A stretch of 64,000 nt of DNA, taken from assembly GCA_030407315.1 (NCBI GenBank), contig JALQPE010001958.1:124001-188000 (forward strand). Direction: 5' to 3'. How positions within the stretch are numbered: position 1 is the first letter of the stretch; each line of letters starts with the position of its first letter. A model generated the notes under the pieces. That model saw nothing but the letters and a program-made list of their open reading frames with translations, was not told where the DNA came from and did not search any database. This stretch comes from Asparagopsis taxiformis. Lineage: Eukaryota > Rhodophyta > Florideophyceae > Bonnemaisoniales > Bonnemaisoniaceae. The translations under genes and the position numbers were made by a program. This document shows positions 1 to 9,669 of the stretch, piece by piece.

Positions 1-1249
1 ATCATCGAGGGAGCGGGGCTGGTGTGGCGCGCTGGATTCAAGTTGAGTGGCGGGGATGTAGCAGCGGTGGCAGGGATGTGTGGTGGTAGTGCTGTTGCGA
101 GTGCATGACAGCTCTTTGGCCTCTGGAAAGTCGCAGCAATAATTGGCTAGGATGGGAAAGCATTGGCGGGCAGTTGCAGTGGAGTCTGTGCAGGGGAACC
201 CGGAAGAGAACGCGGTGGATAGGGACGAAAACACTTTTTCGAGTGCTTTATGAAGAATATCAATTTTGCGAGCGCGACTAGCAGAACTAGAGGTTGTCGG
301 CATTTCATCACCGAACAAGGCGTTGGACGAAGGGTTAACAATGTACGGAAGATACCCGACGATGGTGAGGCCGGTACGGATGCAGTGGCGACGGAGGGGG
401 GCGGAGAAGTTGAGCAGTGTGACGTGTATGGGGTATGCGACGATTGCGGAGCTCTTGAGGCTTGTGCTGCTCTTGTCGGAGTACACTTGGAGGAGGCCGG
501 CAAAGGAGGAAGGTGTGGGATCATTTTCCTCTGCCCATACGACCTGTGGATCTTCCGAGAGCTGCACGCGCTGTCTAGAACCTGGTGCAGCGTTTTCGCG
601 AATTCTGTGTGTAGGGGATGAGAAAAATTGCGGTGCCGTCTGGGGCGGTCTGTGGGGAGGGGTGGAAGAGAGTATTTTGGTCGTTAGCCAGTGCTAACTG
701 CCTGCGGAGCATGTCGACTGGGTCGCGGAGGTACAGCTGTGCCGAGTACTTACCAGTTTTGTCTGGAATGATGTGGCTCTTGTAACCTTCGGTGCGGAAA
801 TGTGTTTCGACCATGGAAGCGGTAACGTGGCGACATTCTTCTACGGTGCGAACGGCGCTGTTGAACTTTTCTAGGGAGAATGCGGGGTCTTGTAGGATGG
901 TGATGACTTCGCTCACGCGGCCAGCGCCGGCCTTGTACTCGAGGGTTGTGAGACTGGCGGCGAGGGATTGCACGAGGAGGTCTGCGCGGGAGGGGGTTGA
1001 GGTTGGTGGCAGTGGAGCGTCACAGGGTGAGTCGCTGGAGGAAGCACGACCAGATTCTGGGTCTGGGGAGCTGGGTTGCGGGGAATCATGGTCGCCGTTT
1101 CGAGCAGGCTCATGGGTGACGGCAGGGACACGAGCGTTGTTGAAATGTTGGGGAGAGGGGTTGAAACGGTAGCGACACGTTCGCTCATGCAGCGCGAGCG
1201 CATAAGCATCTACGCAGTAGTAGAAGCACCCTTCATACTTGCATTCCAT
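1..1249 (-). pseudogene. Plavaka-type (CACTA superfamily) transposase, 5' part, frameshifted, runs off the window
   Basis: The ATG at 1249 opens a 224-residue frame. It begins with a C2HC zinc finger (C3, C8, H21, C25; spacing C-x4-C-x12-H-x3-C), then a proline/serine-rich stretch, then a segment ending in LYLRDPVDMLRRQL, which resembles the entry to Plavaka transposase cores. Around 600-640 the frame is lost. The -strand frame one base over carries the rest: VYSDKSSTSLKSS, a YPIHVTLLN segment with nearby arginines, VGYLPY, then CCDFPEAKEL followed by CHRC, which match the Plavaka order (metal-binding Asp, YP..igN..R, D.PE, C..C). The frame stays open to base 1, so the catalytic C-terminal half lies outside. 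The family call is from motif order only. A one-base shift or an unrecognised intron could explain the break. Confidence 0.6.
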
Positions 1250-1854
1250 GTCGAGTTTTGACGCAAAAGGGAGGATTGCGAGCTGAACAGGGGAGACTGT
1301 GCCGTCCAGATGCGACCAATTTTATTTTTGTGGTGCTTTCGAGACTTGGAATGTAACGTGTTCGTTCGTAGTTTTGTGGGTAGTAGTTTTGTGCTCACTC
1401 TAGCTGACATCCCAACGGTGGAATTTAACCGAGAGTTCAATCATTTCCAACTGTTACATCACATTGCGTGCTGGCAACGTGTGCATGGAAGGACAAACGA
1501 CCGCCCTGGGAGATGAATTTTCAATTAATTCATTTGTAATAATAAACTTTTTTATTTCCAAACTTCGTGGAATCTGAATGTGCTTTACAGCGGATATGCC
1601 ACGGATCATGTAAGGAAAGCAAATGGATTCTCATATATATGATTATATGTTTATATTCGTTGTTCTCGATCCGGATCTCATTGTTCGGGGATTCAGAGAC
1701 CATGGCTTGGGCCATACTCAATCTCACTGCCGGCGATGATTTCGAGTATGCACAGCAAGACTTAAGCGGACGCTGAAAGCTGTCCGGTCGACGCCGCAGG
1801 CTCCACTCCGCCCTCATCACCGACTGAGATTCTTTGACCGCCTTTGCTTTGTTT
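1250..1854. other. Gene-free stretch
   Basis: Only short overlapping frames without recognisable domains are present. It sits between the transposase start and a block of diverged repeats, and may be the 5' untranslated end of the Plavaka-type element. Confidence 0.4.
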
Positions 1855-2335
1855 AGTGTAGAGGATGGACGAAGGTACGTGCGCGAATCTTGAGGGTATG
1901 CATTGAGGGAAGCGTGGGTTTTGAGTCTGACTATTTCCGTTGATGCGATATTTTTCATTAGAAGCCTGTTGACTCATGGTTTGTACTGAGTGGAGGATAG
2001 AAGAGAGGTACGTGAAGTTTTGAAAGTATGCTGCGAGGGAAGGTTGGTTTTGAGTCTGACTGTTGTGGTTGATTCCGATGTTGTGTAGATGATGCAGGAA
2101 TGTTGATGACGGAAGGTAAGTTTCATTGAGTGCCAAGATGTGCTTTGCGAAGATATGGACTGCTGACTTTGAGTATTCATTGCAAGGTTTTTGGATCATG
2201 GTTTGTATTGTGTGTAGGATGGATGAGAGGTAAGTAAGGGAGTTTCTAGGATATCTGTCGTGGTAAGCGTTGCTTTTGAATCTGACTATTGGGGTTGATG
2301 TTTTGTATGTGATGCAGGAGTGGTGAAGCAGGAAC
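1855..2335. repeat. Three diverged tandem copies of a ~110-170 bp unit
   Basis: Copies begin near 1855, 1979 and 2202. Each has a block like gtaggatgga.gagaggta, then a gggaagcgtgg-like block, then ttgagtctgactattg.ggttgat. The copies are clearly related but diverged. The 2340-2670 interval after them holds no gene I can support. Confidence 0.55.
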
Positions 2336-2671
2336 GGCAGGACTCAAGGAGAGTGAAGAAGGGATCTAGGAAGATGGGGAATGAAGCTGTGAGGTGTTTC
2401 TGGTATGTGTATATTTTGGGGGCATACGATAGAAGTGAGAGTGGGTTTCAAGTGGTGTAAGATTTTGCTGACCATGTTCGTGTTTGATGTCTTGATGATT
2501 TAATGGGCTGGGGTGGTGTCGAGGAAAGCGGGGATGGAATTGGGAAGGAGCGGATTTTTGTAATCTAGGTCGTGAGGGTTCTTGAAGTATGTGCGGATGG
2601 TGGTGCATGGCGTTCGGATGGTAGGGAGAACGCGATAGTGAGGGAGATGGGTGATCGACGATATGCTGACA

Positions 2672-2832
2672 GGTATTTTGTATTCTGGCTGGATACGTAT
2701 TTCATATTCTGGCTGGATACATATTCCGTATTCTGACTGGATACGTATTTCGTATTCTGGCTGGATACGTATTTCCTATTCTAACCGGGTATTTATTTCC
2801 TATTCTGACCAGATATGTATTTCCTATTCTAG
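2672..2832. repeat. 24-bp tandem repeat, about 6-7 units
   Basis: The unit is close to ggatacgtatttcgtattct plus ggct and repeats with slight drift. Because 24 is divisible by 3, it translates as an octapeptide repeat (YSGWIRIS-like) in one frame. I take that as a by-product of repeat length, not a protein. Confidence 0.8.
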
Positions 2833-2955
2833 AGAGACGTATTGTATACGAGCAGTTTCGTAAATGAGAGAATAAAATACGGTCCGATATGGGCCCTGAA
2901 TTTACCATCCGCTGTAATTTATTCCCTCCCGGTTTTCGCTGATATATTGTATACT

Positions 2956-3127
2956 GGATGTCGGGTCCTAGTATTCCGCCATATGTACTAGAGAAAGTGG
3001 ATGTCTGGCCCTAGTATTCCGCCATATGTACAAGAGAAAGTGGATGTCGGGCCCTAGTATTCCGCCATATGTACTAGAGAAAGTGGATGTCGGGCCCTAG
3101 TATTCCGCCATATGTACTAGAGAAAGT
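2956..3127. repeat. 43-bp tandem repeat, four units
   Basis: Four consecutive 43-bp units start at 2956, 2999, 3042 and 3085. Each starts ggatgtcggg and ends gtactagagaaagt. Differences between units are only a few bases, so the array is young. It runs directly into the GGACGTCC hairpin. Confidence 0.85.
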
Positions 3128-3172
3128 GGACGTCCGCATCCAAAAATTTATTTTTTTGGACGCGGACGTTCA
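3127..3172. repeat. Imperfect hairpin built on GGACGTCC
   Basis: Two ~20-bp arms (tggacgtccgcatccaaaaa and its near-complement ending ggacgttca) face each other across a 6-base AT loop, with two mismatches. A second GGACGTCC follows at 3222-3229. The same core recurs near 33.0, 55.9-56.0, 57.6, 58.0, 60.7 and 62.8 kb. Confidence 0.6.
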
Positions 3173-3429
3173 TTTGTTCTAGTAAATCTCGGGGCCGACT
3201 AGGACCCGTACTAGAGAGACTGGACGTCCGCGTCCACTTCCGAAAACACAGACGAAGAGTGACTATAAGAAACATGACGAAATGATCTGGATCATCATGA
3301 CGGCTCTCGGCATGGGCTTTGGAGTGGCGCTCACCTGGCTGGCGTCTTCTTCTCGCAGTTGTAGAATCTCCGTTGGTCGTATCCATCGCGCTCTGTTTCA
3401 CAACATTCTAACCTTGCGGTGAATGGCGC

Positions 3430-4210
3430 TCGACAACCGGCAGCGAAGCACGAGTGCCGGCATCTTCTGCTCGGATTTATCATTTTCATTCACGAAAGCG
3501 GTCATTATCTAGCCGCTAGACTACAGGGGAGTCGGGTGAAGAACTTTTGTATTGGTTTGGTCCCAAGCTATTCTCATTCACGGCGGACGATTCGGAGATG
3601 GAATTCACTGTAAGAGCTCTGGCACTGGGAGGTTATGTAGCGTTTCCGAACATTCGCGTATCGACGCGGAGACGGAGGAGGAGAAGATCGACGACGATCC
3701 TGACTTGTTACAAAATCGTCCTGTTCTGGATCGAGCGATTGTGATCTCGGCTGGGGTTATTGTGAATATTATTCTAGCATGGGCTGCAATTTTCACGTCT
3801 GTTTCGTCAATCGGGCTACCGACGTACTCGTTCAACGCTGGTGTGACGATTGCAAACATAGTGGACAGCAATGGTGCGGGGGCAAAAGCTGGTCTTACTA
3901 TGGGCGATGTGATTCTAAAGGTGGACGGGGAGACAGTACCAGAACCATTGGACAGCGCGAGTATGGTGGCGGAGAAAATCCGGACGAGTCGAGAACGCGC
4001 GATGAATTTCGAGTACTACGCGAGAAGGAATTGAATATGTCTGTTAGAGCGAAATGCTTTGGAAGCAGACGTGGAAGGGAGTGGCTAGTATATTTACAAA
4101 CTTTGAGCAATCTTCAAAGCAGCTTTCAGGACCGATTGGCGTCGTTTCTATGGGAGCGGATTTGGCGCGCAACGACACGGCAGCACTATTGAAGTTCTGC
4201 GCTGTGTTTC
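3430..4210 (+). pseudogene. Site-2 protease / RseP-like (M50) intramembrane metalloprotease, broken copy
   Basis: RIP metalloproteases cut membrane-embedded substrates; algal homologues are often in plastids. The zinc motif HESGH is encoded at 3491-3505 inside a hydrophobic helix (FIIFIHESGH), followed by LAARLQGSRVKNFCIG. Continuing in other frames are a GPKLFSF..VRALALGGYVAF segment, then NRPVLDRAIVISAG and a hydrophobic stretch, a PDZ-like segment (AGLTMGDVILKVDGETV), and SGPIGVVSMGADLA. This is the full family order except the C-terminal NxxPxxxLDGG helix, which is missing. Frameshifts fall near 3550, 3650 and 4030. No plastid-targeting start could be placed. It is a decayed host-gene copy, not a working gene. 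Confidence 0.75.
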
Positions 4211-4540
4211 CATTGCATGGCAAGTTGACGCTCACCTCCGTCTCGTTGCTCCCAGTTGAGCCCAATATGCCTCAATTTTGTACCAATTCTGCGAAATCGC
4301 GCACACTAACGGATTGTTGATGACTTTTTCTAGTGTTCAGCTCACGCATCACGCTTATCAGCAGATAACCTCCTGTCGTCGCTATTCACTAGCATGACGG
4401 AAGAGTAAAATGGTTGCTGACATTTATGTTTCTACTCCCATAGATCTAGTTGACGTCGAAGTGTTTCGAGAGTAAATGTATCTAGCACTCCTCCTCGAAG
4501 ATAAGGTACATCTAGAATAGCAGAACTTACACTAACTGAA
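4211..4540. other. Gene-free spacer
   Basis: No coding signal was seen. It contains one half-copy of the 15-bp element motif (cagaac near 4521). The left boundary of the multi-gene element probably lies here, but I could not find a convincing terminal inverted repeat. Confidence 0.35.
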
Positions 4541-5380
4541 TCAAGCACGACCAGTCTTTGGTAGCACACAAGGTTGGTATTTGCAGGTTAGTGCATGACC
4601 TGCACACTTCTTGTACCAGTGCAATTTGAAGTGGGAGACGTTGCCTTCTCGATCTTTCTTCGTTGAGAGAATCTTGCCAAGCCAGAAAGGCTCCTCAGAT
4701 GTACAACCGTCTCCTTTGATAATAACAAATGAATTGGCTGCATATTTTTCATCACTATCACCACGTTCGACACAATCGTCTTCATCGGAACCATTACTAC
4801 TATTATCACCGCATCCATCGCCACCACCATCTCCGAAATCAATGCACTGCTCAGATATATTGTCTTTTTCATCACCCTGCTGTTCTTCTACGTTGTTACC
4901 TGACAATATCCTCTTAGTCTTCCATAGAATATCTCTTGAATAAAGGAACGTAGACATTAGAAACACATAACAAACTCGTATTGTGCCATATTTGTAACAC
5001 TTGAAATCCTTCACGAACAGTGATTCCAGAAATAAACACCGCTCCGCTTTGTTCATTTTCGCAACTCTTTTCAGGTCTTCACAGAGCTTTTTTCCATCAA
5101 CATGCTTGAAGCAGAAATACTTACAGCAAGTTAAATTTTTTAGCTCGTTGTCACTTACCCTTTTCTCAATTTCAATGGCTTTGGTAGCCCTCTTCGCCTT
5201 TAGGCCGCTAGCCTGAGCTTCTTGGATGCGTTTCCCAGAGCGGGAGGAGCCATAGTTGGCTGAACGTGGCGCTTTCCTCCCTACCGTAGAACGGATATTG
5301 ACGACCGGGGATGTGCGAGGAGACTTTTTCGCTAGAGTCTTCCGTTTCACTGTACCTTCTATGGTGTTTCTGAAACCCAT
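4541..5380 (-). CDS. Core-less relative of the DUF7869-like transposase
   Basis: An intact frame of about 279 residues from the ATG at 5380 to a stop at 4541. It is divergent to the methyltransferase gene. Residues ~80-155 (CCKYFCFKH ... CYKYGTIRVCYVFLMSTFLYSR) match the Cys-rich N-terminal block of the transposase at 9670-12165 (CCKKRRCF ... LFCGRKVCYKFLESSFMFSR). The last ~60 residues (GDGCTSEEPFWLGKILS ... LHWYKKC) match that protein's C-terminus (GYGCTKEMPFWLGQIIE ... IRWYEVY). The whole RNase-H-like catalytic core is absent and replaced by an acidic, Gly/Asp/Asn-rich linker. The N-terminus is basic. It may be an internally deleted transposase kept as a DNA-binding regulator, or an independent accessory protein. 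Function is inferred. Confidence 0.65.
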   Translation of the reverse strand: MGFRNTIEGTVKRKTLAKKSPRTSPVVNIRSTVGRKAPRSANYGSSRSGKRIQEAQASGLKAKRATKAIEIEKRVSDNELKNLTCCKYFCFKHVDGKKLCEDLKRVAKMNKAERCLFLESLFVKDFKCYKYGTIRVCYVFLMSTFLYSRDILWKTKRILSGNNVEEQQGDEKDNISEQCIDFGDGGGDGCGDNSSNGSDEDDCVERGDSDEKYAANSFVIIKGDGCTSEEPFWLGKILSTKKDREGNVSHFKLHWYKKCAGHALTCKYQPCVLPKTGRA

Positions 5381-5383
5381 CAC

Positions 5384-6588
5384 ATTTCGCCAATGTAGAG
5401 TAGCAGCTACAACGCAATTAAATAAAAACAGAACGATGTTCTGAAATTTGTATCATAACGTCGCTCTGGCTGGAAGCTTCCAGCAACACAATTGATATTT
5501 GATACGAACTTAAAATTTTTAATGTTCTGTAAACTTTCCAAAAACCTTTACACTTGTACAGAAAGGTGCACAACTTCTTCCCGAGCCCAAAAACACTACA
5601 AGACTATCCAAATTCCCTTTGTAGATTGCAAGAAATTTAAGTAACACTGAACTGTGTTCTGGTTCTCGCATCAGAACCTTGTTCTGTCTCGAAGCGTCCC
5701 GCCCAGAAATGGCCAGAACGGTTTAGACCCAGTAACCGTTGCGAAGCTATTAAAATCCCATATGTACTCTCCATAAAGTTTAGGTGAAAAAGAACTGTGT
5801 TCTGGTTATATCATCAGAATGACTTTCTGTTCAGAAGCTTCCAGCCCAAAAGAGACGTTCGGAATTAATTGGAACTATTTTTCTGTCGACTATGCGGACC
5901 GGAAAATGTGACACGGGAGGTGAATACATCCTCCAAGTTGGACAAGATTGATACCTATCCGCGAATATTGATATTTGATGCATAGGTTTCATGTCCTAAG
6001 ATTAGCTTGAGCATTCTGACACATCATCTCGGGACGATTATTTCCATTTGAATGTAACCTCGCGAGACTATACCCTTCAAAATTGCCATCGGAATATCAA
6101 AAAAATTTGGGCCCTAAGCCCACCAATTATGGTCACTCAATGCAGTCTATGTGAAAAACGTTTCTATTGGTTATGCGAAGGATAGAACAAAATATCTGTT
6201 GTCAAATATTGATATTTTCTAGACAGATAAACGACACCATTGGCCCGGCTTTCTATTCCATACATCACTTCTATATAGTTTCTCATCTCTCTGATGACCA
6301 TGTGATTGCCAGATGTGCCGAAAGTACTGCTCCCGAAATGCAGATTGATTGGGAGGAATGAAATCTGACTGGAATGCAACTTTACAAATTTTGAACTCGT
6401 AAAAGGTTCACTGACTTACTTATCATGGAACTCAACACTTGCGAGAAACCTCTTCATGTAGCAAAAGGAGGCTCCAATCATTCAATTATCCTGTCGTTTT
6501 CGTTCCTCGTTTCTGGACAAAGGTTCAGCCTGGTCAAGTTCACAGCGCGAAACCACAGTTTTACTCAGAACTCGATTGTGACCAGAAG
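5384..6588. promoter_or_regulatory. Divergent intergenic region with palindromic motif cluster
   Basis: This gap separates the minus-strand core-less ORF from the plus-strand ParB/methyltransferase gene and probably holds both promoters. It has perfect CAGAACNNNGTTCTG copies at 5429-5443 and 5672-5686, and one-mismatch copies at 5647-5661 and 5790-5804. A 16-bp palindrome, GCTGGAAGCTTCCAGC, is at 5469-5484, with a related gaagcttccagcc at ~5834. The 5647 and 5790 blocks are direct repeats sharing aactgtgttctggtt and catcagaa. Exact start sites cannot be placed. Confidence 0.5.
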
Positions 6589-9458
6589 ATGAGTAAGCGA
6601 TTCTTTCAAGCAAAACACAAAATGAGCTCTACAGAACCTAGTTCTGGTCGGGAGGATGCATCCGTTAAAGCATTGTTCGCTGATATCATGGAAGGCTCGA
6701 CAAACAGCCGTGTAGATCCTCGATCTTGCATTCCGTTGACATCAATTCGTCAAATATCCCGCTCTGGTGTCTTGAGATTGAAGTCTATATTCAGTGGAGG
6801 TTCCACAGTTTCTTCGGGAAAGAGAGATGGAATGCCCATAGAGAATATTGGAGATGGATTTGTTGCTGGATCTGATAATGCTATTGTTGTAGAGCTAACG
6901 GGAGGTTTGAAAAGACTTGTGTTGGACTTCTTCCGATCTAAACTCGGCTCAGACGGGGAACCTATCTCTGAATCCCAAGCCGCAGAAAAAGCAGAAGATC
7001 GTTCTGTCTGGTACGGAGTAGTAGACGGAATGCACAGAATGACTGCTATTCGTGAATTAATAGACGAAGACCCAGAACACTGGGAGTCTTTCTTGTGGCC
7101 TGTGACTATTCTGAAAGGCGGACACAGCTTGCAAACTTTGAAGCAATTAGGAAGGCATCAGAATAAGAAACATGATGCATCCTTTTACATCGAATCAACT
7201 TTCTATGATACTTTGGTCGGTTTAAGAGATGAAGCTGACCGATTGAAGACCATGTCGAATGGTAGAGCTCCATCTGCGAAACAGATCGCTTCAGCGTATG
7301 ATGGTTGTACGCATCTGAAGGACAATACTATAAGACAAGCAGCAACAACAGCAGTTAGACTTCCACTAAGTGTAATACATGAGATCGGAGTAATCATGAA
7401 CGAAGAGCACCCGGATTTGGCAGAACCAAGTTCTGCTGAATATAAACCGCTGGAAAAATCCATGAATATGCGATGCACCGATTGTCGAGTATACAGGAAA
7501 TTCATCAACATAACTTCAATCAAGTCCGCGACAAAGTTCATGAGAGCCTCAGGTCCGGACGGAGAAAAGAATCAAATCAACACGCTTCACCGGCTGAGGG
7601 AAATTTCTAGAACGAACAAGTTCAAAGCAGCATCGTATAAGGTAACAGTGGAGCAGTTTGAGAGTGCTTGTAGTGCAATGAGGGAGGCTCGAAAGTTTGA
7701 AGCTCTTTTAGAAGATGATGAATGGCCGTCTGGAATGGAATTAGTCAAGCACAACTTACTCCGTACCACAAAATTTGATTGTGAAGTTACTGCCAATTTC
7801 GGGAATGATGGATATGTTTTAGATTCTCTTCTTAAACAATATCGGAAAGTTTGTCCTGAGGCTGCACCCCTTAAAGAAAAAAAGTTTTCCGAGAATTTCA
7901 CCAGAGAGAAAGAACTTCAGGCTAAAGACAATTGTACTGCCTTAGCTTCCGCGGATGATTCTCTTCCAATCGCAGCTGAAGATATCACTAAAGGGGGTGA
8001 AGTTCCTGAAGATCAAGTTCCACATCCAGTGCCGAGCATCACTATAGAAGGAAAGGCACCAAGAACATTACCACATTATCTAGGCGATATGCCTGAATTA
8101 GAAGTCTTGACCAAACCTAATTCGGAACCAAATTCCGTCCAACCGAAGCAGGTTAACAGGAATAATTCCGCTCCATCAAACGCTCCGAGTGCCAATTCTG
8201 TCCGACTGAATACACGTCCAAAACGAGTTGCTTGTACTACAGAAGTGCTGGATGAGAAAATTAACTATCTTGACGAAATGGGTGTTTCATGCCACCAGAT
8301 GAAATGGCAAGATTTTGATAAGACCGTTTGGACAGATGGTGATGCTCTCTTCGATCTTATACTGACAGATCCACCGTATGGGACGCCTAAATCTCGTTCT
8401 TTGCGAAAAACTTCTTACGATAACTTCATAGATGACAAGGAAGTGAAAGAGATATGTCAGTTTGCCAGGCGCGTCTTGAAGCCGGGAGGGTGGTTTCTTG
8501 CATTTGTTTCATTTTGAAACTTCGAACTTTTCTACAACGAACTTCACCGCATCGGATTTGCCGGACCAGATACCCATTCGTAATTATGAAGGATACCAGT
8601 ACGATGCAAGCTCACAGAGGTGATCAGTTTCCTCAGAACGCTTGTGAATTTTCTGTCATTGCAAGGGCACCAGGAATTTCGAAAAGTGCATTCAAGCCAG
8701 ATTTGAGGAGCCCTTACAACTTCGTTCCTTCGAAGACAAGCAGACGGTTTGCTGCTATGTCAGGTATACCCGTTTCAAAAGAAAAGCTCCTTTTGCCAGG
8801 CACGAAATCTCCCGTCCTAACAGAGGAGAAAAATGTGGGTCTGCTTGCTGAACTAATCAATACATTTTGTCCAGAACGGGGTTCTGTTTTGGATATTTAC
8901 GGAGGTACTTTCACTACTGGAATAGCTTCGTTGCGAACTGCACGTTCATGTGTAGTAATCGAGTCAAGCGCATCTACATTTCGTCTTGCCCATGAGAGGC
9001 TACGTGCAGTGGCAGAGATACTGTACCGAAAAAGTCCATCCTCACACCACGCAATGAAGAAGAGAAAGACGCGAGAGAATTCAAAAGCTGAAAGCAGTGG
9101 AGAAATCACGAAGATGATCGAAAAGAGCAGTACTATTGTTCAAAGTGGAAACGATATGCTGAAAGGAGGGGACAGAGTTGAATTACTCCTTGATGGAATC
9201 ACTATTGGTTATGCAAAGCTTCTGTCAGCTCCAGATAGTGACAGTGATTTACATACTTCTATTCATAATGTTCCTCTCTCTGAGTACGAGAAAGATGGAC
9301 AGAAGCTAGTTGCATGCTATTCCTTCAAAGTTAAGGAGGATGCTGGCGATAAAAAATACCCATATGGTTATGGAGGCATCGAGAAGCCTCCGGGAAACCT
9401 GAAGGGCTTAGCGGGAATATTCTCTTGGGACCTACACAGCATGAGATGTTCCAATTGA
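6589..9458 (+). pseudogene. ParB-like domain fused to permuted DNA amino-methyltransferase, broken by a stop and a frameshift
   Basis: I chose the ATG at 6589 (MSKRFFQAKHK); the frame upstream has no ATG. Residues ~40-200 hold a ParB/sulfiredoxin-like segment with VVDGMHRMTAI at ~7018-7050, comparable to ParB DGxHRxxA motifs. A long linker follows. Then come the methyltransferase motif DPPYG (8368-8382) and FARRVLKPGGWFLAF. An in-frame TGA ends the frame at 8515-8517. The same frame continues as FELFYNELHRIGFAG, then a frameshift near 8575 leads to the C-terminal half with motif I (SVLDIYGGTFTTGIASL, ~8885-8935) and VVIESS. Motif IV before motif I is the beta-class order of N6_N4_Mtase; DPPY favours adenine N6, but N4-cytosine is possible. 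The tail resembles transposon-linked DUF8039-like domains (weak). This copy is probably inactive. Confidence 0.72.
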
Positions 9459-9669
9459 GATAAAGATGTTTGCGAATGAGTACTATTTTTGTACATTGCA
9501 CTACTGAAGAGCGATTCCAAACATCTAGAGAAGAATGGAATAAATCTTTTCACATCGATCATTACCGTTGTACAATATTTGGCGCGAAATTTGTTCTCTG
9601 TTTTTGTAAATTTGAATTATATGCTCTATCAGTACTTAAAAATTTTCCCCGCCTTCTGTTCACCTCTCA
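9459..9669. other. Spacer between methyltransferase and transposase
   Basis: AT-rich, 211 bases, no ORF of note. It presumably holds the promoter of the transposase gene, which is on the same strand. Confidence 0.35.

Noticed and set aside
2651..2863. Open frame with octapeptide repeats
   Set aside because: It is only the 24-bp DNA repeat read in frame; no start context or domain, and the opposite strand is open too.
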